Source of the DNA: Pseudomonas sp. MYb327
Lineage (GTDB): Bacteria > Pseudomonadota > Gammaproteobacteria > Pseudomonadales > Pseudomonadaceae
DNA length: 64,000 nucleotides
Assembly (NCBI RefSeq): GCF_040438925.1
Contig: NZ_CP159258.1
Coordinates: 4,106,001-4,170,000 of the forward strand
Direction of reading: 5' to 3'
Shown here: positions 23,046 through 33,980 of the stretch, one piece after another
Layout: each line of letters opens with the position of its first letter
Numbering within the stretch: the stretch's first letter is position 1
Notes under the pieces: generated by a model
Told to the model about the DNA's origin: nothing
Seen by the model: the letters and a program-made list of their open reading frames with translations, nothing else
The model's database searches: none
Position numbers and translations under genes: made by a program

Positions 23046-24181
23046 AGTTTTTCCGCTGCTTCACGCAGGGTCTCCTCGCGCTTGGCAAAGCACAGCCGCA
23101 CCAAGCGCTGGCCTTCAGGCGGCGTCTGGTAGAACACCGAGATCGGGATACTCGCCACGCCGTGTTCACGGGTCATCCACAGCGCCATCTCAACGTCATT
23201 GAGGTCGGGACGGATCTGCGAGTAGTCGACCAATTGGAAATACGTGCCGGTCACCCGGGTGAAACTGAAACGCGACGGCGCCAGCAGATCGCAGAACAGG
23301 TCACGCTTGGCCTGATAGAAGCCCGGCAACTCAGCGATGTGTTCCGGATGCTCGGCCATGAAGTCGGCCAACGCGTATTGCAGTGGAGTCACACCGCAGA
23401 AACTGACGTATTGATGCACCTTGCGCAGCTCCGCCGTCAGGGCCGGCGGCGCGACCACGTAGCCGGTTTTCCAGCCCGTGACGTGGTAAGTCTTGCCAAA
23501 TGAACTGACCACAAATGCGCGCTGATACAGCTCTTCGTGATTCAGCACGCTGACGTGAGGCACACCGTCGAAAACCAGGTGCTCATAAACCTCGTCACTG
23601 ACGATGTAGATGTCTTTTTCACGGATCAAATCCGCCAGCTGATCCAGCTCGGCCCGGCTGATCAGCGCCCCACTCGGATTGTGCGGCGAGTTGAGCACGA
23701 TCATCCGTGTGCGCGGCGTAATCGCCTCAGCCAGCTTTTGAAAGTCGATAGAGAAGTCATTCAAACCGAGTTGCACATGCACGCAACGACCACCAGCCAG
23801 CTCCACCGACGGCTCGTAACTGTCGTAACACGGATCGAAGACGATCACTTCATCGCCGCTGTGGATAACCGCCTGAATCGCACAGAAGATCGCTTGAGTG
23901 GCGCCGGGAGTGATGGTCACTTCATTGTCGGCATCGACAGTGACGCCGTAGCTGCGCGCAATTTTCGCCGTCACTTGCTGACGCAATGCCGGCAGGCCGG
24001 TCATCGGTGAATACTGATTGTGCCCATTGGCAATATGCCGCCCAACGGCGTCGCAAAGGGCCTGCGGAGCATCGAAATCGGGGAAGCCCTGGGACAGGTT
24101 GATTGCCCCGGTCTGCGCCGCGAGTTGAGACATCTGAGTGAAGATAGTGATGCCGACATTCGGCAGCTTACTGGTGATCAT
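23033..24181 (-). CDS. PLP-dependent methionine/aromatic aminotransferase (YbdL-like)
   Basis: Class I/II aminotransferase, 382 residues. The PLP Lys is Lys230 in SSFGKTYHVTGWK; NSPHNPSG (164-171) and SDEVYEHLVF (195-204) are the cofactor-binding loops; NLSQGFPDF lies near the N-terminus. Best fit is YbdL/MtnE-type methionine aminotransferase. It is the first gene of a two-gene operon with the overlapping omega-amidase. Confidence 0.9.
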   Translation of the reverse strand: MITSKLPNVGITIFTQMSQLAAQTGAINLSQGFPDFDAPQALCDAVGRHIANGHNQYSPMTGLPALRQQVTAKIARSYGVTVDADNEVTITPGATQAIFCAIQAVIHSGDEVIVFDPCYDSYEPSVELAGGRCVHVQLGLNDFSIDFQKLAEAITPRTRMIVLNSPHNPSGALISRAELDQLADLIREKDIYIVSDEVYEHLVFDGVPHVSVLNHEELYQRAFVVSSFGKTYHVTGWKTGYVVAPPALTAELRKVHQYVSFCGVTPLQYALADFMAEHPEHIAELPGFYQAKRDLFCDLLAPSRFSFTRVTGTYFQLVDYSQIRPDLNDVEMALWMTREHGVASIPISVFYQTPPEGQRLVRLCFAKREETLREAAEKLCVI

Positions 24182-24253
24182 CGGTGATTCCCTGCTCTAC
24201 ACCCGGCTCTACGTCGGCGCGGGGAGTCCGAGGATAGCCCAAACGTCGCCCAT

Positions 24254-24285
24254 AAAAAAAGGGCGCTCTGGCGAGCACCCTTTTT
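24254..24285 (-). terminator. Terminator past der
   Basis: GCTC-TGGC-GAGC stem extended by GGG/CCC, with A-run and T-run on either side. It lies downstream of der and the REP pair on the minus strand, ahead of the aminotransferase start. Confidence 0.75.
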
Positions 24286-24297
24286 ACTGCCGAACCC

Positions 24298-24383
24298 TGT
24301 AGGAGCCGGATTGCTGGCGATCCTATCACTGCGGTATTTCAGATGAACCGCGGTGGTGCCATCGCCAGCAAGCCGGCTCCTAC
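24298..24383. repeat. Pseudomonas REP pair
   Basis: Inverted pair: TAGGAGCCGGATTGCTGGCG and TCGCCAGCAAGCCGGCTCCT, about 40 bases apart, directly past the der stop. Confidence 0.85.
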
Positions 24384-24390
24384 GCAAGCG

Positions 24391-25860
24391 TCAGCGCTTG
24401 TCGCGGCGCTTCTTGTCGGCCTTCTTGTTATGCGACATCAAGCGACGCTTCTTGTTGACCTGGCGGTCTGTCAGCGAGTTCTTGTTGCCTTCGTACGGGT
24501 TCTCGCCGCCCTTGAACTCGATGCGGATCGGCGTACCGACCAGCTTCAGCACACGACGGTAAGTGTTTTCCAGGTAACGCACGTAAGACTTCGGCACCTT
24601 CTCGATCTGGTTACCGTGAATCACGATGATCGGCGGGTTCGCACCACCCAAGTGGGCATAGCGCAGCTTTATCCGGCGATTGTTGACCATCGGTGGCGCG
24701 TGCTCGCCAACCGCGTCTTCCAGGATCTGGGTGAGGCGGTTGGTCGGCCAGCGGGTGACCGCGGACTTGAACGAGTTCTGAACGGAGGCGTAGAGGTTGC
24801 CTACGCCAGTGCCGTGCAGTGCCGAGATGAAGTGGATGTCGGCGTAATCAACGAAGAACAGGCGACGCTGCAGTTCGACCTTCACGAAGTCGCGCTCGCT
24901 CGGCGTCATGCCATCCCACTTGTTGATCGCGATAACCAGCGCACGACCCGACTCAATGGCGAAGCCCAGCAGGTTGAGGTCGTGGTCGACCACGCCTTCG
25001 CGGGCATCCATCACGAAGATCACCACGTTGGCGTCTTTGATCGCTTGCAGGGTTTTGACCACGGAGAACTTTTCGACTTCTTCGTGGATCTTGCCGCGCT
25101 TGCGCACACCAGCGGTGTCGATCAGCGTGTACTTCTCGTCGTTACGCTCGAACGGGATGTAGATACTGTCGCGGGTGGTGCCGGGTTGGTCATAGACGAT
25201 TACCCGGTCTTCACCGAGCATACGGTTGACCAGGGTCGACTTGCCGACGTTCGGGCGGCCAATGATCGCGATCTTGATCCCGTCTTTTTCGCTCGGGCCA
25301 GGAATGCGCTTGGCTTCCTCGCCTTCGGCAACGATCTCTTCCTCGCCTTCTTCCGGCTCTTCTTCGTCTTTCGGGAAATCGCTCAGGGCGATTTCCAGCA
25401 TCTGGGTGATGCCACGGCCGTGAGCACCGGCGATCGGGATCGCGTGGCCCATGCCCAACGGAGCGAATTCGGCGCGGGCCATTTCAGGGTCGATGTTGTC
25501 GACCTTGTTGGCAACCACGTAGGAACGCTTGTTACGTTTGCGCAAATGCTCGGCGATCATCTGGTCAGCGGCAGTGAAACCGGCCTTGGCATCTACCAGG
25601 AACAACACAACATCCGCTTCTTCAATGGCCAGCAGCGACTGCTCGGCCATTTTTTCGTCCATACCGTGCTCGTCACCGGAGATACCGCCGGTGTCGACCA
25701 GAATGTAGGAACGCCCTTGCCACTTGGCCTCACCGTATTGGCGATCACGGGTCAGACCGGACAAGTCGCCGACGATGGCGTCACGAGTCCTGGTCAGGCG
25801 GTTGAACAAGGTGGACTTGCCGACGTTCGGTCGGCCCACCAGGGCGATTACGGGAACCAT
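24391..25860 (-). CDS. der: Ribosome biogenesis GTPase Der (EngA)
   Basis: Essential tandem-domain GTPase for 50S assembly. 489 residues from [17 protein letters not shown] (ATG 25860, GGAGAG upstream). The first P-loop is at 9-16. An acidic linker rich in Glu (about 165-190) precedes the second G domain ([33 protein letters not shown]), then a KH-like C-terminal domain and a basic tail ([11 protein letters not shown]). It lies downstream of bamB, but a terminator hairpin lies between them. Confidence 0.96.
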   Translation of the reverse strand: MVPVIALVGRPNVGKSTLFNRLTRTRDAIVGDLSGLTRDRQYGEAKWQGRSYILVDTGGISGDEHGMDEKMAEQSLLAIEEADVVLFLVDAKAGFTAADQMIAEHLRKRNKRSYVVANKVDNIDPEMARAEFAPLGMGHAIPIAGAHGRGITQMLEIALSDFPKDEEEPEEGEEEIVAEGEEAKRIPGPSEKDGIKIAIIGRPNVGKSTLVNRMLGEDRVIVYDQPGTTRDSIYIPFERNDEKYTLIDTAGVRKRGKIHEEVEKFSVVKTLQAIKDANVVIFVMDAREGVVDHDLNLLGFAIESGRALVIAINKWDGMTPSERDFVKVELQRRLFFVDYADIHFISALHGTGVGNLYASVQNSFKSAVTRWPTNRLTQILEDAVGEHAPPMVNNRRIKLRYAHLGGANPPIIVIHGNQIEKVPKSYVRYLENTYRRVLKLVGTPIRIEFKGGENPYEGNKNSLTDRQVNKKRRLMSHNKKADKKRRDKR

Positions 25861-25887
25861 GCGGCTCTCCACTTCGTTATTTCAGAA

Positions 25888-25918
25888 AATACAAAAGCCG
25901 CTGCGAGGCAGCGGCTGG
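25888..25918 (-). terminator. Terminator between bamB and der
   Basis: AGCCGCTG pairs with CAGCGGCT (25895-25915), followed on the minus strand by a TTTTGTATTTT tract. It suggests der has its own promoter or depends on read-through. Confidence 0.75.
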
Positions 25919-26000
25919 TGCTCGGGGCAGCGCCTGTTAGCACTGCGAGCCCCGCAGAACGGGGCCGCTTGGGGAACTAACCCCAAGCATAGTCAAACCA

Positions 26001-27152
26001 TTACTTAATGGTCAGGGCTTCCAGTTTGCCGCTGTTGCCATATACATAAATCGTGTCACCCACCACCAGCGGACGAGCACGCAGGCCGTCGCTGTCGATG
26101 CGCTCGCGGCCGACGAAACGACCGTCCACCTGGCTCAGCAGGTGCAGGTAACCTTCCAGGTCACCAACTGCAACGTAGCTGGAGAACACTTCCGGAGCCG
26201 ACAGTTGACGGCGGGCCAACGCATCGTTGCTCCACAAGGCGGAGGTGGAACGTTCGTCGACGCCTTCAACGGTGCCCGAAGACAGGCTCACATAGACGCT
26301 GCCAAAACCCTGGGCGACACCGGCATAGCTGGAAGCATCACGCTGCCAGAGCTGACGACCGCTTTGCAGGTCCAGTGCCGCAACGCGCCCCTGATAGCTC
26401 GCGACATAAATCGTCTCGCCGGACAGCAGCAAGCCACCGTCGATGTCGACCACGCGCTCCAGTTCCGAACGACCTTGTGGGATCGCTACACGCTGTTCCC
26501 ACACCGGCACGCCGTTGGAAATGTCGAGAGCAACCACTTTACCGGTCGAAAAGCCAGCCACCGCGAGGCGGTTGGTAACGATCGGTGCGCTGGTTCCGCG
26601 CAGGGTCAGGACCGCAGGCGTGCTGTCATACAACCAGCGCTGGTTGCCGGTCGCGGCATCCAGACCGATCAGACGGTCGTCCTGAGTCTGAACCACCACC
26701 ACGTCGCCGTTGTTGGCGGGTGGCGCGAGGACTTCGCTGGACACGCGAGCGCGCCATTTCTCTTCGCCGTTGATGGCGTCCAGGGCAACGATTTCACCCT
26801 TGATCGTACCGATCGTCAGCAGACCGTAACCCACGCCAACGGCGCCGGAAACAGGCAGTTCGAGATCTTTCTTCCATTTGACGTCGCCGTTGCTGCGATC
26901 CATCGCCATCACCACACCGGTAACGTCGGCGGCATAGATGGTATCGCCATCGATTGCCGGAACCAGCATGTTGTAGCTTTCGCCCTGACCGTCACCGATC
27001 GAACGGCTCCACTGCTTCTGCAAAACCACTTCTTCTTTGAAGTCGGTCAACTCGGCCGGCGGCAATTCTTTTTTACTGTTGCTGCTGCAACCCGCGGCCA
27101 TAACGGCCAGAGCCAGCAATGCTGCATGTTTCCAACGGATCACGTCACGCAT
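26001..27152 (-). CDS. bamB: Outer membrane assembly lipoprotein BamB
   Basis: Lipoprotein of the BAM complex that inserts beta-barrel proteins. 383 residues; signal peptide with lipobox MAAGC and lipidated Cys22, then an eight-bladed PQQ-like propeller whose repeats end in W-motif strands (GDVKWKKDLEL, GEEKWRARV, GNQRWLYDS, GVPVWEQRV, GRQLWQRDA). The start ATG 27152 overlaps the yfgM stop by 8 bases (ATGCGTGA). Confidence 0.95.
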   Translation of the reverse strand: MRDVIRWKHAALLALAVMAAGCSSNSKKELPPAELTDFKEEVVLQKQWSRSIGDGQGESYNMLVPAIDGDTIYAADVTGVVMAMDRSNGDVKWKKDLELPVSGAVGVGYGLLTIGTIKGEIVALDAINGEEKWRARVSSEVLAPPANNGDVVVVQTQDDRLIGLDAATGNQRWLYDSTPAVLTLRGTSAPIVTNRLAVAGFSTGKVVALDISNGVPVWEQRVAIPQGRSELERVVDIDGGLLLSGETIYVASYQGRVAALDLQSGRQLWQRDASSYAGVAQGFGSVYVSLSSGTVEGVDERSTSALWSNDALARRQLSAPEVFSSYVAVGDLEGYLHLLSQVDGRFVGRERIDSDGLRARPLVVGDTIYVYGNSGKLEALTIK

Positions 27153-27786
27153 CCCCTTTGGCCAGATCGTCCAGCTTGATTTGTAGGCCACCGACCGCCG
27201 CTTCATCCGACAGTGCCGCCTTGGCTTTTTGATACGCCGCGTGTGCTTCGTCAGTACGACCCAACTGCACCAGCAGGTCGCCCTTGAGTTCTTCGCGAGT
27301 GGCCAGGAACGCTTTGTCGGCATCGCCTTCAAGCAGTTTCAGGGCTTCATCGGCCTTGTTCTGCGCCCCCAGAACCTGCGCCAGGCGCTGACGGGCGATT
27401 TCGCCCAGTGCCGGGTTGGCAGGTTTGGCAACGATGGCTTTCAGCTCGCTGACTGCGTCATCCAGCTTGCCGCTGTCGACAGCGACTTTCGCTACGAACA
27501 GGCTGCCGTACTGCGCATAGGCACTGCCGCCGAACTCGCTGTTGAGCTTGCCGGCGAGATCGGAAACCCGGGCCGCATCAGGCTTGCCATCTGGCGTCAG
27601 CGTGGTCTCCAGCAATTGCTGATAGAGCATCGAGGCGCCTTGCGACTGGTTGTTCTGATACTTGTGAAAGGCTTGCCAGCCGAACACGATAACCAGCGCC
27701 AACAAGCCGCCAGTGACCAGGGGCTTGCCGTTGCGTGACCACCAGTCCTTCAAATCCGCCAGCTGTTCGTCTTCGGTACTCGACAC
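27145..27786 (-). CDS. yfgM: YfgM-family TPR protein (SecYEG ancillary subunit)
   Basis: Single-pass inner-membrane protein with a periplasmic tetratricopeptide domain that in E. coli contacts SecYEG and PpiD. 213 residues: cytoplasmic N-terminus (STEDEQLADLKDWWSRNG), membrane helix about 18-36 (LVTGGLLALVIVFGWQAF), then helical repeats. It lies between hisS and bamB, the conserved gammaproteobacterial order. Confidence 0.92.
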   Translation of the reverse strand: MSSTEDEQLADLKDWWSRNGKPLVTGGLLALVIVFGWQAFHKYQNNQSQGASMLYQQLLETTLTPDGKPDAARVSDLAGKLNSEFGGSAYAQYGSLFVAKVAVDSGKLDDAVSELKAIVAKPANPALGEIARQRLAQVLGAQNKADEALKLLEGDADKAFLATREELKGDLLVQLGRTDEAHAAYQKAKAALSDEAAVGGLQIKLDDLAKGDA

Positions 27787-27828
27787 CCCAATACTCCTTA
27801 ATCGCTAAATCGGCTGTTTAAGACAGCT

Positions 27829-29118
27829 TCAACCCTGCACGACGCAGGTGGCCAGGTGAGCGGCAAGCGCATCCCAGGCAATGCTTTGTTGTTCGCCCTG
27901 GCCACGCAGGGGTTTGAAACCTACCACTTGCTGGGCCATCTCATCGTCACCGAGGATCAGTGCATACAGCGCACCGCTCTTGTCGGCTTTCTTGAACTGG
28001 CTTTTGAAGCTGCCGGCGCCGGCATTCACTTGCAGGCGCAGGTTTGGTAACTGGTCACGCACGCGCTCGGCCAGGGCCAGACCGGCCAGCTCGGCTTCTT
28101 CACCGAAGGCGCAGAGGTAGACATCGACCTGACGAGAGATCTCTTCCGGGATCTGCTCCAGGGTTTCCAGCAGCAGAACCAGACGCTCGATACCCATGGC
28201 GAAACCCACACCAGCGGTCGGTTTGCCGCCCATCTGCTCAACCAGGCCGTCGTAACGTCCACCGGCACACACGGTGCCTTGGGCGCCCAGTTTGTCGGTG
28301 ACCCATTCGAAAACAGTCTTGCTGTAGTAATCCAGCCCGCGCACCAGCTTCGGGTTGATCACATAAGGAATGCCGGCGGCGTCCAGGCGAGCCTTGAGGC
28401 CCTCGAAGTGCACGCGGGATTCTTCGTCGAGGTAGTCGGCCATCTTCGGCGCATCGACCAGAATCGCTTGTGTGTCGGCGTTCTTGGTGTCCAGAACCCG
28501 CAGCGGATTGGTCTTCAGGCGGCGCTGGCTGTCTTCGTCCAGTTTGTCCAGATGCCCGGACAGGAACTCGACCAGTGCTTCGCGGTAACGACCACGGGAT
28601 TCGCTGGTGCCCAGGCTGTTGAGTTCGAGCTTGACCGCATCGCGGATACCCAGCTCGCCCCACAGGCGCCAGGTCAGCACGATCAGTTCGGCATCGATGT
28701 CCGGACCGTCGAGGTTGAACACCTCGACACCGATCTGGTGGAACTGGCGATAACGGCCTTTCTGCGGACGCTCGTGACGGAACATCGGGCCGATGTACCA
28801 AAGTTTCTGCACCTGGCCACCGCCGGTGATGCCGTGCTCGAGCACTGCACGCACGCAGGCGGCGGTGCCTTCAGGACGCAGGGTCAGTGAATCGCCGTTG
28901 CGGTCGTCGAAGGTGTACATCTCTTTTTCGACGATGTCGGTCACTTCACCGATGGAGCGCTTGAACAACTCGGTGAACTCAACGATCGGCATGCGGATCT
29001 GCTTGTAACCGTAGTTATCCAGCAGACGCGAAACGGTGCCCTCGAAATGACGCCACAACGGAGTCTGTTCGGGCAGGATGTCGTTCATGCCACGAATGGC
29101 TTGCAGAGACTTGCTCAC
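27829..29118 (-). CDS. hisS: Histidyl-tRNA synthetase
   Basis: Class II synthetase charging tRNA-His. 429 residues. Motif 2 ([17 protein letters not shown]) and the His-specific [13 protein letters not shown] and GGRYDGL are present. The C-terminal anticodon-binding domain starts about 330. It lies 37 bases downstream of ispG and 42 bases upstream of yfgM, within one long minus-strand gene string. Confidence 0.97.
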   Translation of the reverse strand: MSKSLQAIRGMNDILPEQTPLWRHFEGTVSRLLDNYGYKQIRMPIVEFTELFKRSIGEVTDIVEKEMYTFDDRNGDSLTLRPEGTAACVRAVLEHGITGGGQVQKLWYIGPMFRHERPQKGRYRQFHQIGVEVFNLDGPDIDAELIVLTWRLWGELGIRDAVKLELNSLGTSESRGRYREALVEFLSGHLDKLDEDSQRRLKTNPLRVLDTKNADTQAILVDAPKMADYLDEESRVHFEGLKARLDAAGIPYVINPKLVRGLDYYSKTVFEWVTDKLGAQGTVCAGGRYDGLVEQMGGKPTAGVGFAMGIERLVLLLETLEQIPEEISRQVDVYLCAFGEEAELAGLALAERVRDQLPNLRLQVNAGAGSFKSQFKKADKSGALYALILGDDEMAQQVVGFKPLRGQGEQQSIAWDALAAHLATCVVQG

Positions 29119-29155
29119 AATAAATCCTTAAATTCGTTCGGCTCTTTAGTCAGTC

Positions 29156-30265
29156 TCAACCGCGCGCGATTACGGCAGCGTCAGCTTCGACCTTTTCGGC
29201 CGCTTTCTCGCGGATCAAGCGTTCGAGCTCATCCACCAGATTGTCATTCGTCAGTTTCTGCGACGGCTTGCCGTCGATGTAAATCAGGTTTGGCGTGCCG
29301 CCGGTCAAGCCGATATGGGCTTCCTTGGCTTCACCCGGGCCGTTGACCACGCAACCGATGACCGCGACATCCAGCGGTACCAACAGGTCTTCGAGGCGCC
29401 CTTCCAGTTCGTTCATGGTTTTGACCACATCGAAGTTCTGCCGCGAGCAGCTCGGGCAGGCAATGAAGTTGATGCCACGTGAACGCAGATGCAGGGACTT
29501 GAGAATGTCGTAGCCGACTTTCACTTCCTCGACCGGGTCGGCCGCCAACGAGATGCGAATAGTATCGCCAATCCCTTCGGCGAGCAGCATACCGAGGCCC
29601 ACGGCAGATTTCACTGTGCCGGAACGCAAACCACCGGCTTCAGTGATGCCCAGGTGCAGCGGCTGAACGATTTCTTTCGCCAGCAGGCGGTAGGCTTCGA
29701 CGGCCATGAACACATCGGAAGCTTTCACGCTGACCTTGAAGTCCTGGAAATTCAGGCGTTCAAGGTGCTCGACGTGGCGCAAGGCCGATTCGACCAGCGC
29801 GGCCGGCGTCGGCTCGCCGTATTTCTTTTGCAGGTCTTTTTCCAGGGAACCGGCATTCACACCGATGCGAATCGGAATGCCGCGATCACGGGCTGCGTCG
29901 ACCACGGCACGTACGCGATCTTCACGACCGATGTTGCCCGGATTGATCCGCAGACAGTCCACGCCCAGTTCGGCGACGCGCAAAGCGATCCGGTAATCGA
30001 AATGGATATCGGCAACCAGCGGAACCTTGACCAGTTGCTTGATCTTGCCAAACGCCTCGGCAGCGTCCATGTCCGGGACGGATACCCGCACGATATCGAC
30101 ACCGGCTGCTTCCAGACGATTGATCTGGGCGACGGTGGCTGCGACATCATTGGTGTCGCTGTTGGTCATGCTCTGCACAGCGATAGGCGCATCGCCGCCT
30201 ACCGGTACGTTGCCGACCCAGATCTTGCGCGATTCGCGACGTTTGATTGGAGATTCGCCGTGCAT
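29156..30265 (-). CDS. ispG: 4-hydroxy-3-methylbut-2-enyl diphosphate synthase (IspG/GcpE)
   Basis: Penultimate MEP-pathway enzyme, a [4Fe-4S] protein using flavodoxin electrons. 369 residues with the TIM-barrel N-terminal part ([19 protein letters not shown]) and the C-terminal ferredoxin-like part. Cluster ligands are in [11 protein letters not shown] and [10 protein letters not shown]. It starts 3 bases after the rodZ stop. Confidence 0.97.
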   Translation of the reverse strand: MHGESPIKRRESRKIWVGNVPVGGDAPIAVQSMTNSDTNDVAATVAQINRLEAAGVDIVRVSVPDMDAAEAFGKIKQLVKVPLVADIHFDYRIALRVAELGVDCLRINPGNIGREDRVRAVVDAARDRGIPIRIGVNAGSLEKDLQKKYGEPTPAALVESALRHVEHLERLNFQDFKVSVKASDVFMAVEAYRLLAKEIVQPLHLGITEAGGLRSGTVKSAVGLGMLLAEGIGDTIRISLAADPVEEVKVGYDILKSLHLRSRGINFIACPSCSRQNFDVVKTMNELEGRLEDLLVPLDVAVIGCVVNGPGEAKEAHIGLTGGTPNLIYIDGKPSQKLTNDNLVDELERLIREKAAEKVEADAAVIARG

Positions 30266-30268
30266 GAC

Positions 30269-31309
30269 TTATTGACCCAACTTCAGGCGAGCAGTCTCGC
30301 CACTGGTGAACGGAGCAACATCGACTGCCTGACCGTTGTAGCTGACCTGCGCGCCACGGGCGTAGCCCAGGCGTACGGCGAACGGCGGCTTGCCACTGAC
30401 GGAAACACTGTCGCCCTTGCGCTTGAGGCCGCTCAACAACACCTTGCCAGTGCCGTCGGTGACTTGTGTCCAGCAATCAGCAGTGAATTGCAGTTGAACC
30501 TGACCCTGGCCGGCAACTGGAGCAGCCGTTGAAGCAGGAGCCGCCGGTGCTGGAGCAGTCGGAGCAACCGGTGCAGTCACAGTCGGGGCTGGAACGGCAG
30601 GAACAGCTGGAGCCGGGGTCGCAGGCGTCGCAACAACCGGGGCAGCGTTGTGCGTCGGCGCTGCTGGAGCAGGAGCGGTTGGTGCTGGCGAAGGTGCGGC
30701 TTCCGGGCCCTGGGCTGATGTATCTGCCGAGGTTTCGGCCTGCGGCAACGCCAGCGCAGTTGCACCTTCAGCCTGACCTTCGGCGACGGCCTGGTCTTCC
30801 GGCTCGTCCAGAGGATGGATCTGGGTGGTGCCGTCAGCGCCTTCGACTTCGACGTGTTCCGGACTGAGGCTGATCGGGTCTTTGGTGCGCAGTGAGGTCT
30901 GGTCCTGCCACCAGACGAAACCGCCGCCGATCACAGCGATCAGCAACAATAGGCTGACGATTCGCAAAATGGTGTGGGAAACCCGAACCGGCTCTTCGAT
31001 ACGACCCAGGCTATGAACGCTGCTGCCTTTGGAGTCGGTACCGGTGGATTGGTCGAACTGCTGGACCAGAACGGCCTGGTCCATACCGAGCAATTTAGCG
31101 TAGGCACGGATATAGCCACGGGCGAAGGTGTGCCCAGGCAGCTTATCGAAAGCGCCGGCTTCCAGATTACTCAGGGAATTGACGGTAAGGTTGAGCTTGA
31201 GAGCCACTTCGGCCAGCGACCAGCCATTGCTTTCGCGGGCCTGGCGCAAGGTCTCACCGGGATTTACGCGATTCGCTGCTACAACTTCAGGATGCGCCGC
31301 TTTCATCAT
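30269..31309 (-). CDS. rodZ: Cytoskeletal protein RodZ
   Basis: Bitopic MreB-binding morphogen. 346 residues: N-terminal Xre-like HTH (about 16-80, LRQARESNGWSLAEVALKL), basic juxtamembrane segment, membrane helix about 112-132, a long Ala/Pro-rich periplasmic linker (about 195-265), and C-terminal beta domain DUF4115 (VQLQFTADCWTQVTDGTG). The linker length varies between strains, so it is not unusual. The first ATG overlaps the pilF TGA; a second ATG directly follows. Confidence 0.94.
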   Translation of the reverse strand: MMKAAHPEVVAANRVNPGETLRQARESNGWSLAEVALKLNLTVNSLSNLEAGAFDKLPGHTFARGYIRAYAKLLGMDQAVLVQQFDQSTGTDSKGSSVHSLGRIEEPVRVSHTILRIVSLLLLIAVIGGGFVWWQDQTSLRTKDPISLSPEHVEVEGADGTTQIHPLDEPEDQAVAEGQAEGATALALPQAETSADTSAQGPEAAPSPAPTAPAPAAPTHNAAPVVATPATPAPAVPAVPAPTVTAPVAPTAPAPAAPASTAAPVAGQGQVQLQFTADCWTQVTDGTGKVLLSGLKRKGDSVSVSGKPPFAVRLGYARGAQVSYNGQAVDVAPFTSGETARLKLGQ

Positions 31310-32064
31310 TGCTCCGACAGGTATTGCTGATATTCCGGTGTACCGGGATAGAGTCGTTTTAATTGCAGGCCCGCACTGGCAGCCTTGTCGCGATCTTCGA
31401 ACACTATTGCCAGCCGAACGCCGAGCAATAGACTACGTGCATTTTGCTCGGCAAGCAGGCTAAAACGATCGTAATAGTCACGCGCGGGCACATAATGCCT
31501 GTCTTCGTAAGACAACTCAGCCATTTCCAGCAAGGCACGAGGTTGTTGACGATTCAAGCGCAAGGCTTTTTCCAGTTGCTGCTGGGCCAAATCCCGCTGG
31601 CCGAGCATTGAAGCGGTCATGCCGAGGTTTTCGAATACTCGCGAACGCTCAGGATACAGGGTATCGGCAGCAGCCTGTTCGAAGCGCTCGTAGGCTTCCT
31701 TGTAACGTTTCTGCTCGAAAAGAAAACTGCCGTAGTTGTTGAGGATGCGCGCATCGGCGGGACGAGAAGACAGCGCCTTGCGGAAATGCTGGTCTGCCAG
31801 TTCCGGCTCCATCTCGGCCTGGAATACCAGCCCCAGTGCCGCATTGGCGTCAGGATCCGCGTCATCCAGCTCCAGTGCCTTCTTCAATGGCACTTTTGCC
31901 CGCTCGGTCATACCCTGTTGCAGATAACCGATGCCCAACTGCACGTACGCCTCACGCGCTTCGTCACGGCCCTTGCTGGTCTTCATCGGGTTGTAATCGC
32001 CCGAAAGCACGCAGCCCGAACACAGGCTGGCCAACAGCAAAAGCAGCGCAAAGCGCAGGGACAT
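31306..32064 (-). CDS. pilF: Type IV pilus biogenesis/stability protein PilF (PilW)
   Basis: Pilotin lipoprotein needed for PilQ secretin assembly. 252 residues, lipobox SLCSGC with Cys18, then six TPR repeats (YVQLGIGYLQQGMTERA; ALGLVFQAEMEPELADQHF; LNNYGSFLFEQKRYKEAYERF). It sits between rlmN and rodZ, as in P. aeruginosa. Confidence 0.93.
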   Translation of the reverse strand: MSLRFALLLLLASLCSGCVLSGDYNPMKTSKGRDEAREAYVQLGIGYLQQGMTERAKVPLKKALELDDADPDANAALGLVFQAEMEPELADQHFRKALSSRPADARILNNYGSFLFEQKRYKEAYERFEQAAADTLYPERSRVFENLGMTASMLGQRDLAQQQLEKALRLNRQQPRALLEMAELSYEDRHYVPARDYYDRFSLLAEQNARSLLLGVRLAIVFEDRDKAASAGLQLKRLYPGTPEYQQYLSEQ

Positions 32065-32080
32065 AGAGATCCTCTCTTAA

Positions 32081-33223
32081 TTATTTCGCGGCGTTCTGCG
32101 CCATATCGTTGTCGGCGCTCAGTTCGCGCACGGCGATATAACGTTCGCTGCGACGGGTGCGATCCAGCACCTGCCCTACCAATTGACCACAAGCCGCGTC
32201 GATGTCTTCACCACGAGTGGTGCGGACAGTGACGTTGAAACCGGCGTGATGAAGCTGATCCTGGAACCGACGAATGGCGTTGTTGCTCGGCCGCTCGTAC
32301 CCGGAGTGCGGAAACGGATTGAACGGAATCAGGTTGATCTTGCACGGGATGTTCTTAAGCAACTCGATCATCTCGACCGCGTGCTCGACCTTGTCGTTGA
32401 CGTCTTTGAGCAAGGTGTACTCGATGGTCAGCACGCGCTTTTCGCCCAGGGACGACATGTAGCGCTGGCACGACTCGAGGAGCATCTTAAGCGGATATTT
32501 TTTGTTGATCGGCACCAATTGGTTACGCAATGCGTCATTCGGTGCATGCAGGGACAACGCCAGGGAGACGTCGATGTGCTTGGACAGCTCATCGATCATC
32601 GGCACCACACCGGAAGTCGACAGGGTCACACGGCGCTTGGAAATGCCGTAGCCCAGGTCGTCCATCATCAGATGCATGGCTGCGATGACGTTGTCGAAGT
32701 TCAGCAGCGGCTCACCCATGCCCATCATCACCACGTTGGTGATGGCACGGTCGACGGTCGCCGGGACGCTGCCAAAGGATTTGTTGGCAATCCACACCTG
32801 ACCGATCACTTCGGCGGCGGTGAGGTTGCTATTGAAGCCTTGCTTGCCGGTGGAGCAGAAACTGCAATCCAGGGCACAGCCTGCCTGGGACGAAACGCAC
32901 AAGGTGCCGCGCTTGCCCTGGGGAATGTACACGGTCTCGACGCAGCTGCCGGACGCCACGCGCACCACCCACTTGCGGGTGCCGTCGCTGGAGATGTCCT
33001 CGCTGACCACTTCTGGACCACGGACTTCAGCAACAGCCTTGAGCTTTTCGCGCAAGGCCTTGCTGACGTTCGTCATGGCGTCGAAATCATCGACGCCAAA
33101 GTGGTGAATCCATTTCATTACCTGACCGGCACGGAAACGCTTCTCCCCGATTGAGTCGAAGAATTTTTCCATTTCCTGTTGAGTCAGACCCAGCAGGTTG
33201 GTTTTTACAGTCGATGTAGTCAT
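32081..33223 (-). CDS. rlmN: Dual-specificity 23S rRNA/tRNA m2A methyltransferase RlmN
   Basis: Radical-SAM enzyme that methylates C2 of A2503 in 23S rRNA and A37 in some tRNAs. 380 residues. The cluster motif is in [15 protein letters not shown], the SAM site is [15 protein letters not shown], and the C-terminal Cys lies in [10 protein letters not shown]. It lies 28 bases downstream of ndk. Confidence 0.96.
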   Translation of the reverse strand: MTTSTVKTNLLGLTQQEMEKFFDSIGEKRFRAGQVMKWIHHFGVDDFDAMTNVSKALREKLKAVAEVRGPEVVSEDISSDGTRKWVVRVASGSCVETVYIPQGKRGTLCVSSQAGCALDCSFCSTGKQGFNSNLTAAEVIGQVWIANKSFGSVPATVDRAITNVVMMGMGEPLLNFDNVIAAMHLMMDDLGYGISKRRVTLSTSGVVPMIDELSKHIDVSLALSLHAPNDALRNQLVPINKKYPLKMLLESCQRYMSSLGEKRVLTIEYTLLKDVNDKVEHAVEMIELLKNIPCKINLIPFNPFPHSGYERPSNNAIRRFQDQLHHAGFNVTVRTTRGEDIDAACGQLVGQVLDRTRRSERYIAVRELSADNDMAQNAAK

Positions 33224-33251
33224 GGATTCACCTTCACTCTTAAGCCAATGC

Positions 33252-33677
33252 TTAGCGAGTGGTTACTTCAGTAGCTGCGAAGAAGTATGCGATTTCGCGA
33301 GCAGCAGCGGCTTCGGAGTCCGAACCGTGTACGGCGTTGGCGTCGATCGATTCAGCGAAGTCTGCACGGATGGTGCCGGCAGCAGCTTCTTTAGGGTTGG
33401 TAGCGCCCATCAGCTCACGGTTGCGAGCGATAGCGTTTTCGCCTTCCAGAACCTGAACAACAACCGGACCGGAAGTCATGAAGGCAACCAGATCACCGAA
33501 GAAACCGCGCTCGCTGTGCTCAGCGTAGAAGCCTTCGGCTTCGGCTTTGGACAGTTGCTTCAGTTTCGAAGCTACAACGCGCAGGCCAGCGTCTTCGAAG
33601 CGAGTGGTGATCTTGCCGATCACGTTTTTAGCAACGGCGTCAGGCTTGATGATGGAGAAAGTACGTTGAACAGCCAT
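33252..33677 (-). CDS. ndk: Nucleoside diphosphate kinase
   Basis: Equilibrates NTP pools by a phospho-His ping-pong. 141 residues. The active-site His117 is in NAVHGSDS; Lys11 is in [10 protein letters not shown]; Arg/Asn ligands are in [10 protein letters not shown]. It follows the isc operon but is separated from it by a terminator. Confidence 0.97.
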   Translation of the reverse strand: MAVQRTFSIIKPDAVAKNVIGKITTRFEDAGLRVVASKLKQLSKAEAEGFYAEHSERGFFGDLVAFMTSGPVVVQVLEGENAIARNRELMGATNPKEAAAGTIRADFAESIDANAVHGSDSEAAAAREIAYFFAATEVTTR

Positions 33678-33706
33678 GGTGTAACTCCAGAAACGGTAAT
33701 TTGCGA

Positions 33707-33736
33707 AAAATTAAACCCGCGAATTATACGCGGGTT
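33707..33736 (-). terminator. Terminator of the isc operon
   Basis: CCCGCG (33716-33721) pairs with CGCGGG (33729-33734). On the minus strand the hairpin is followed by TTTAATTTTT, between iscX and ndk. Confidence 0.75.
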
Positions 33737-33765
33737 CTTGGGTATTGCCTAACCTGCAGCGTGGC

Positions 33766-33966
33766 TCAGTCGCGTTCTTCGATCCAGTGGGCCTGAATGG
33801 CCTCCAGGATCTTTTCGCCACAATGCTCAGGCTTGTCGTCGAACTCGGGCAATTCCATCACCCATTTGCGCAGATCGACGAAGTTGACCGACATAGGGTC
33901 AACATCGGGTTTGCTTTCTTCCAGCTGGATCGCGATTTCCAGCACATCAGTCCACTTCAGACTCAT
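33766..33966 (-). CDS. iscX: Fe-S assembly protein IscX
   Basis: Small acidic adaptor (66 residues) that binds IscS and modulates iron delivery. It starts MSLKWTDVLEIAIQLEE and contains FVDLRKWVMELPEFDD, the family core. Last gene of the isc operon, 14 bases after fdx. Confidence 0.94.
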   Translation of the reverse strand: MSLKWTDVLEIAIQLEESKPDVDPMSVNFVDLRKWVMELPEFDDKPEHCGEKILEAIQAHWIEERD

Positions 33967-33980
33967 GATAATTCCTTGAA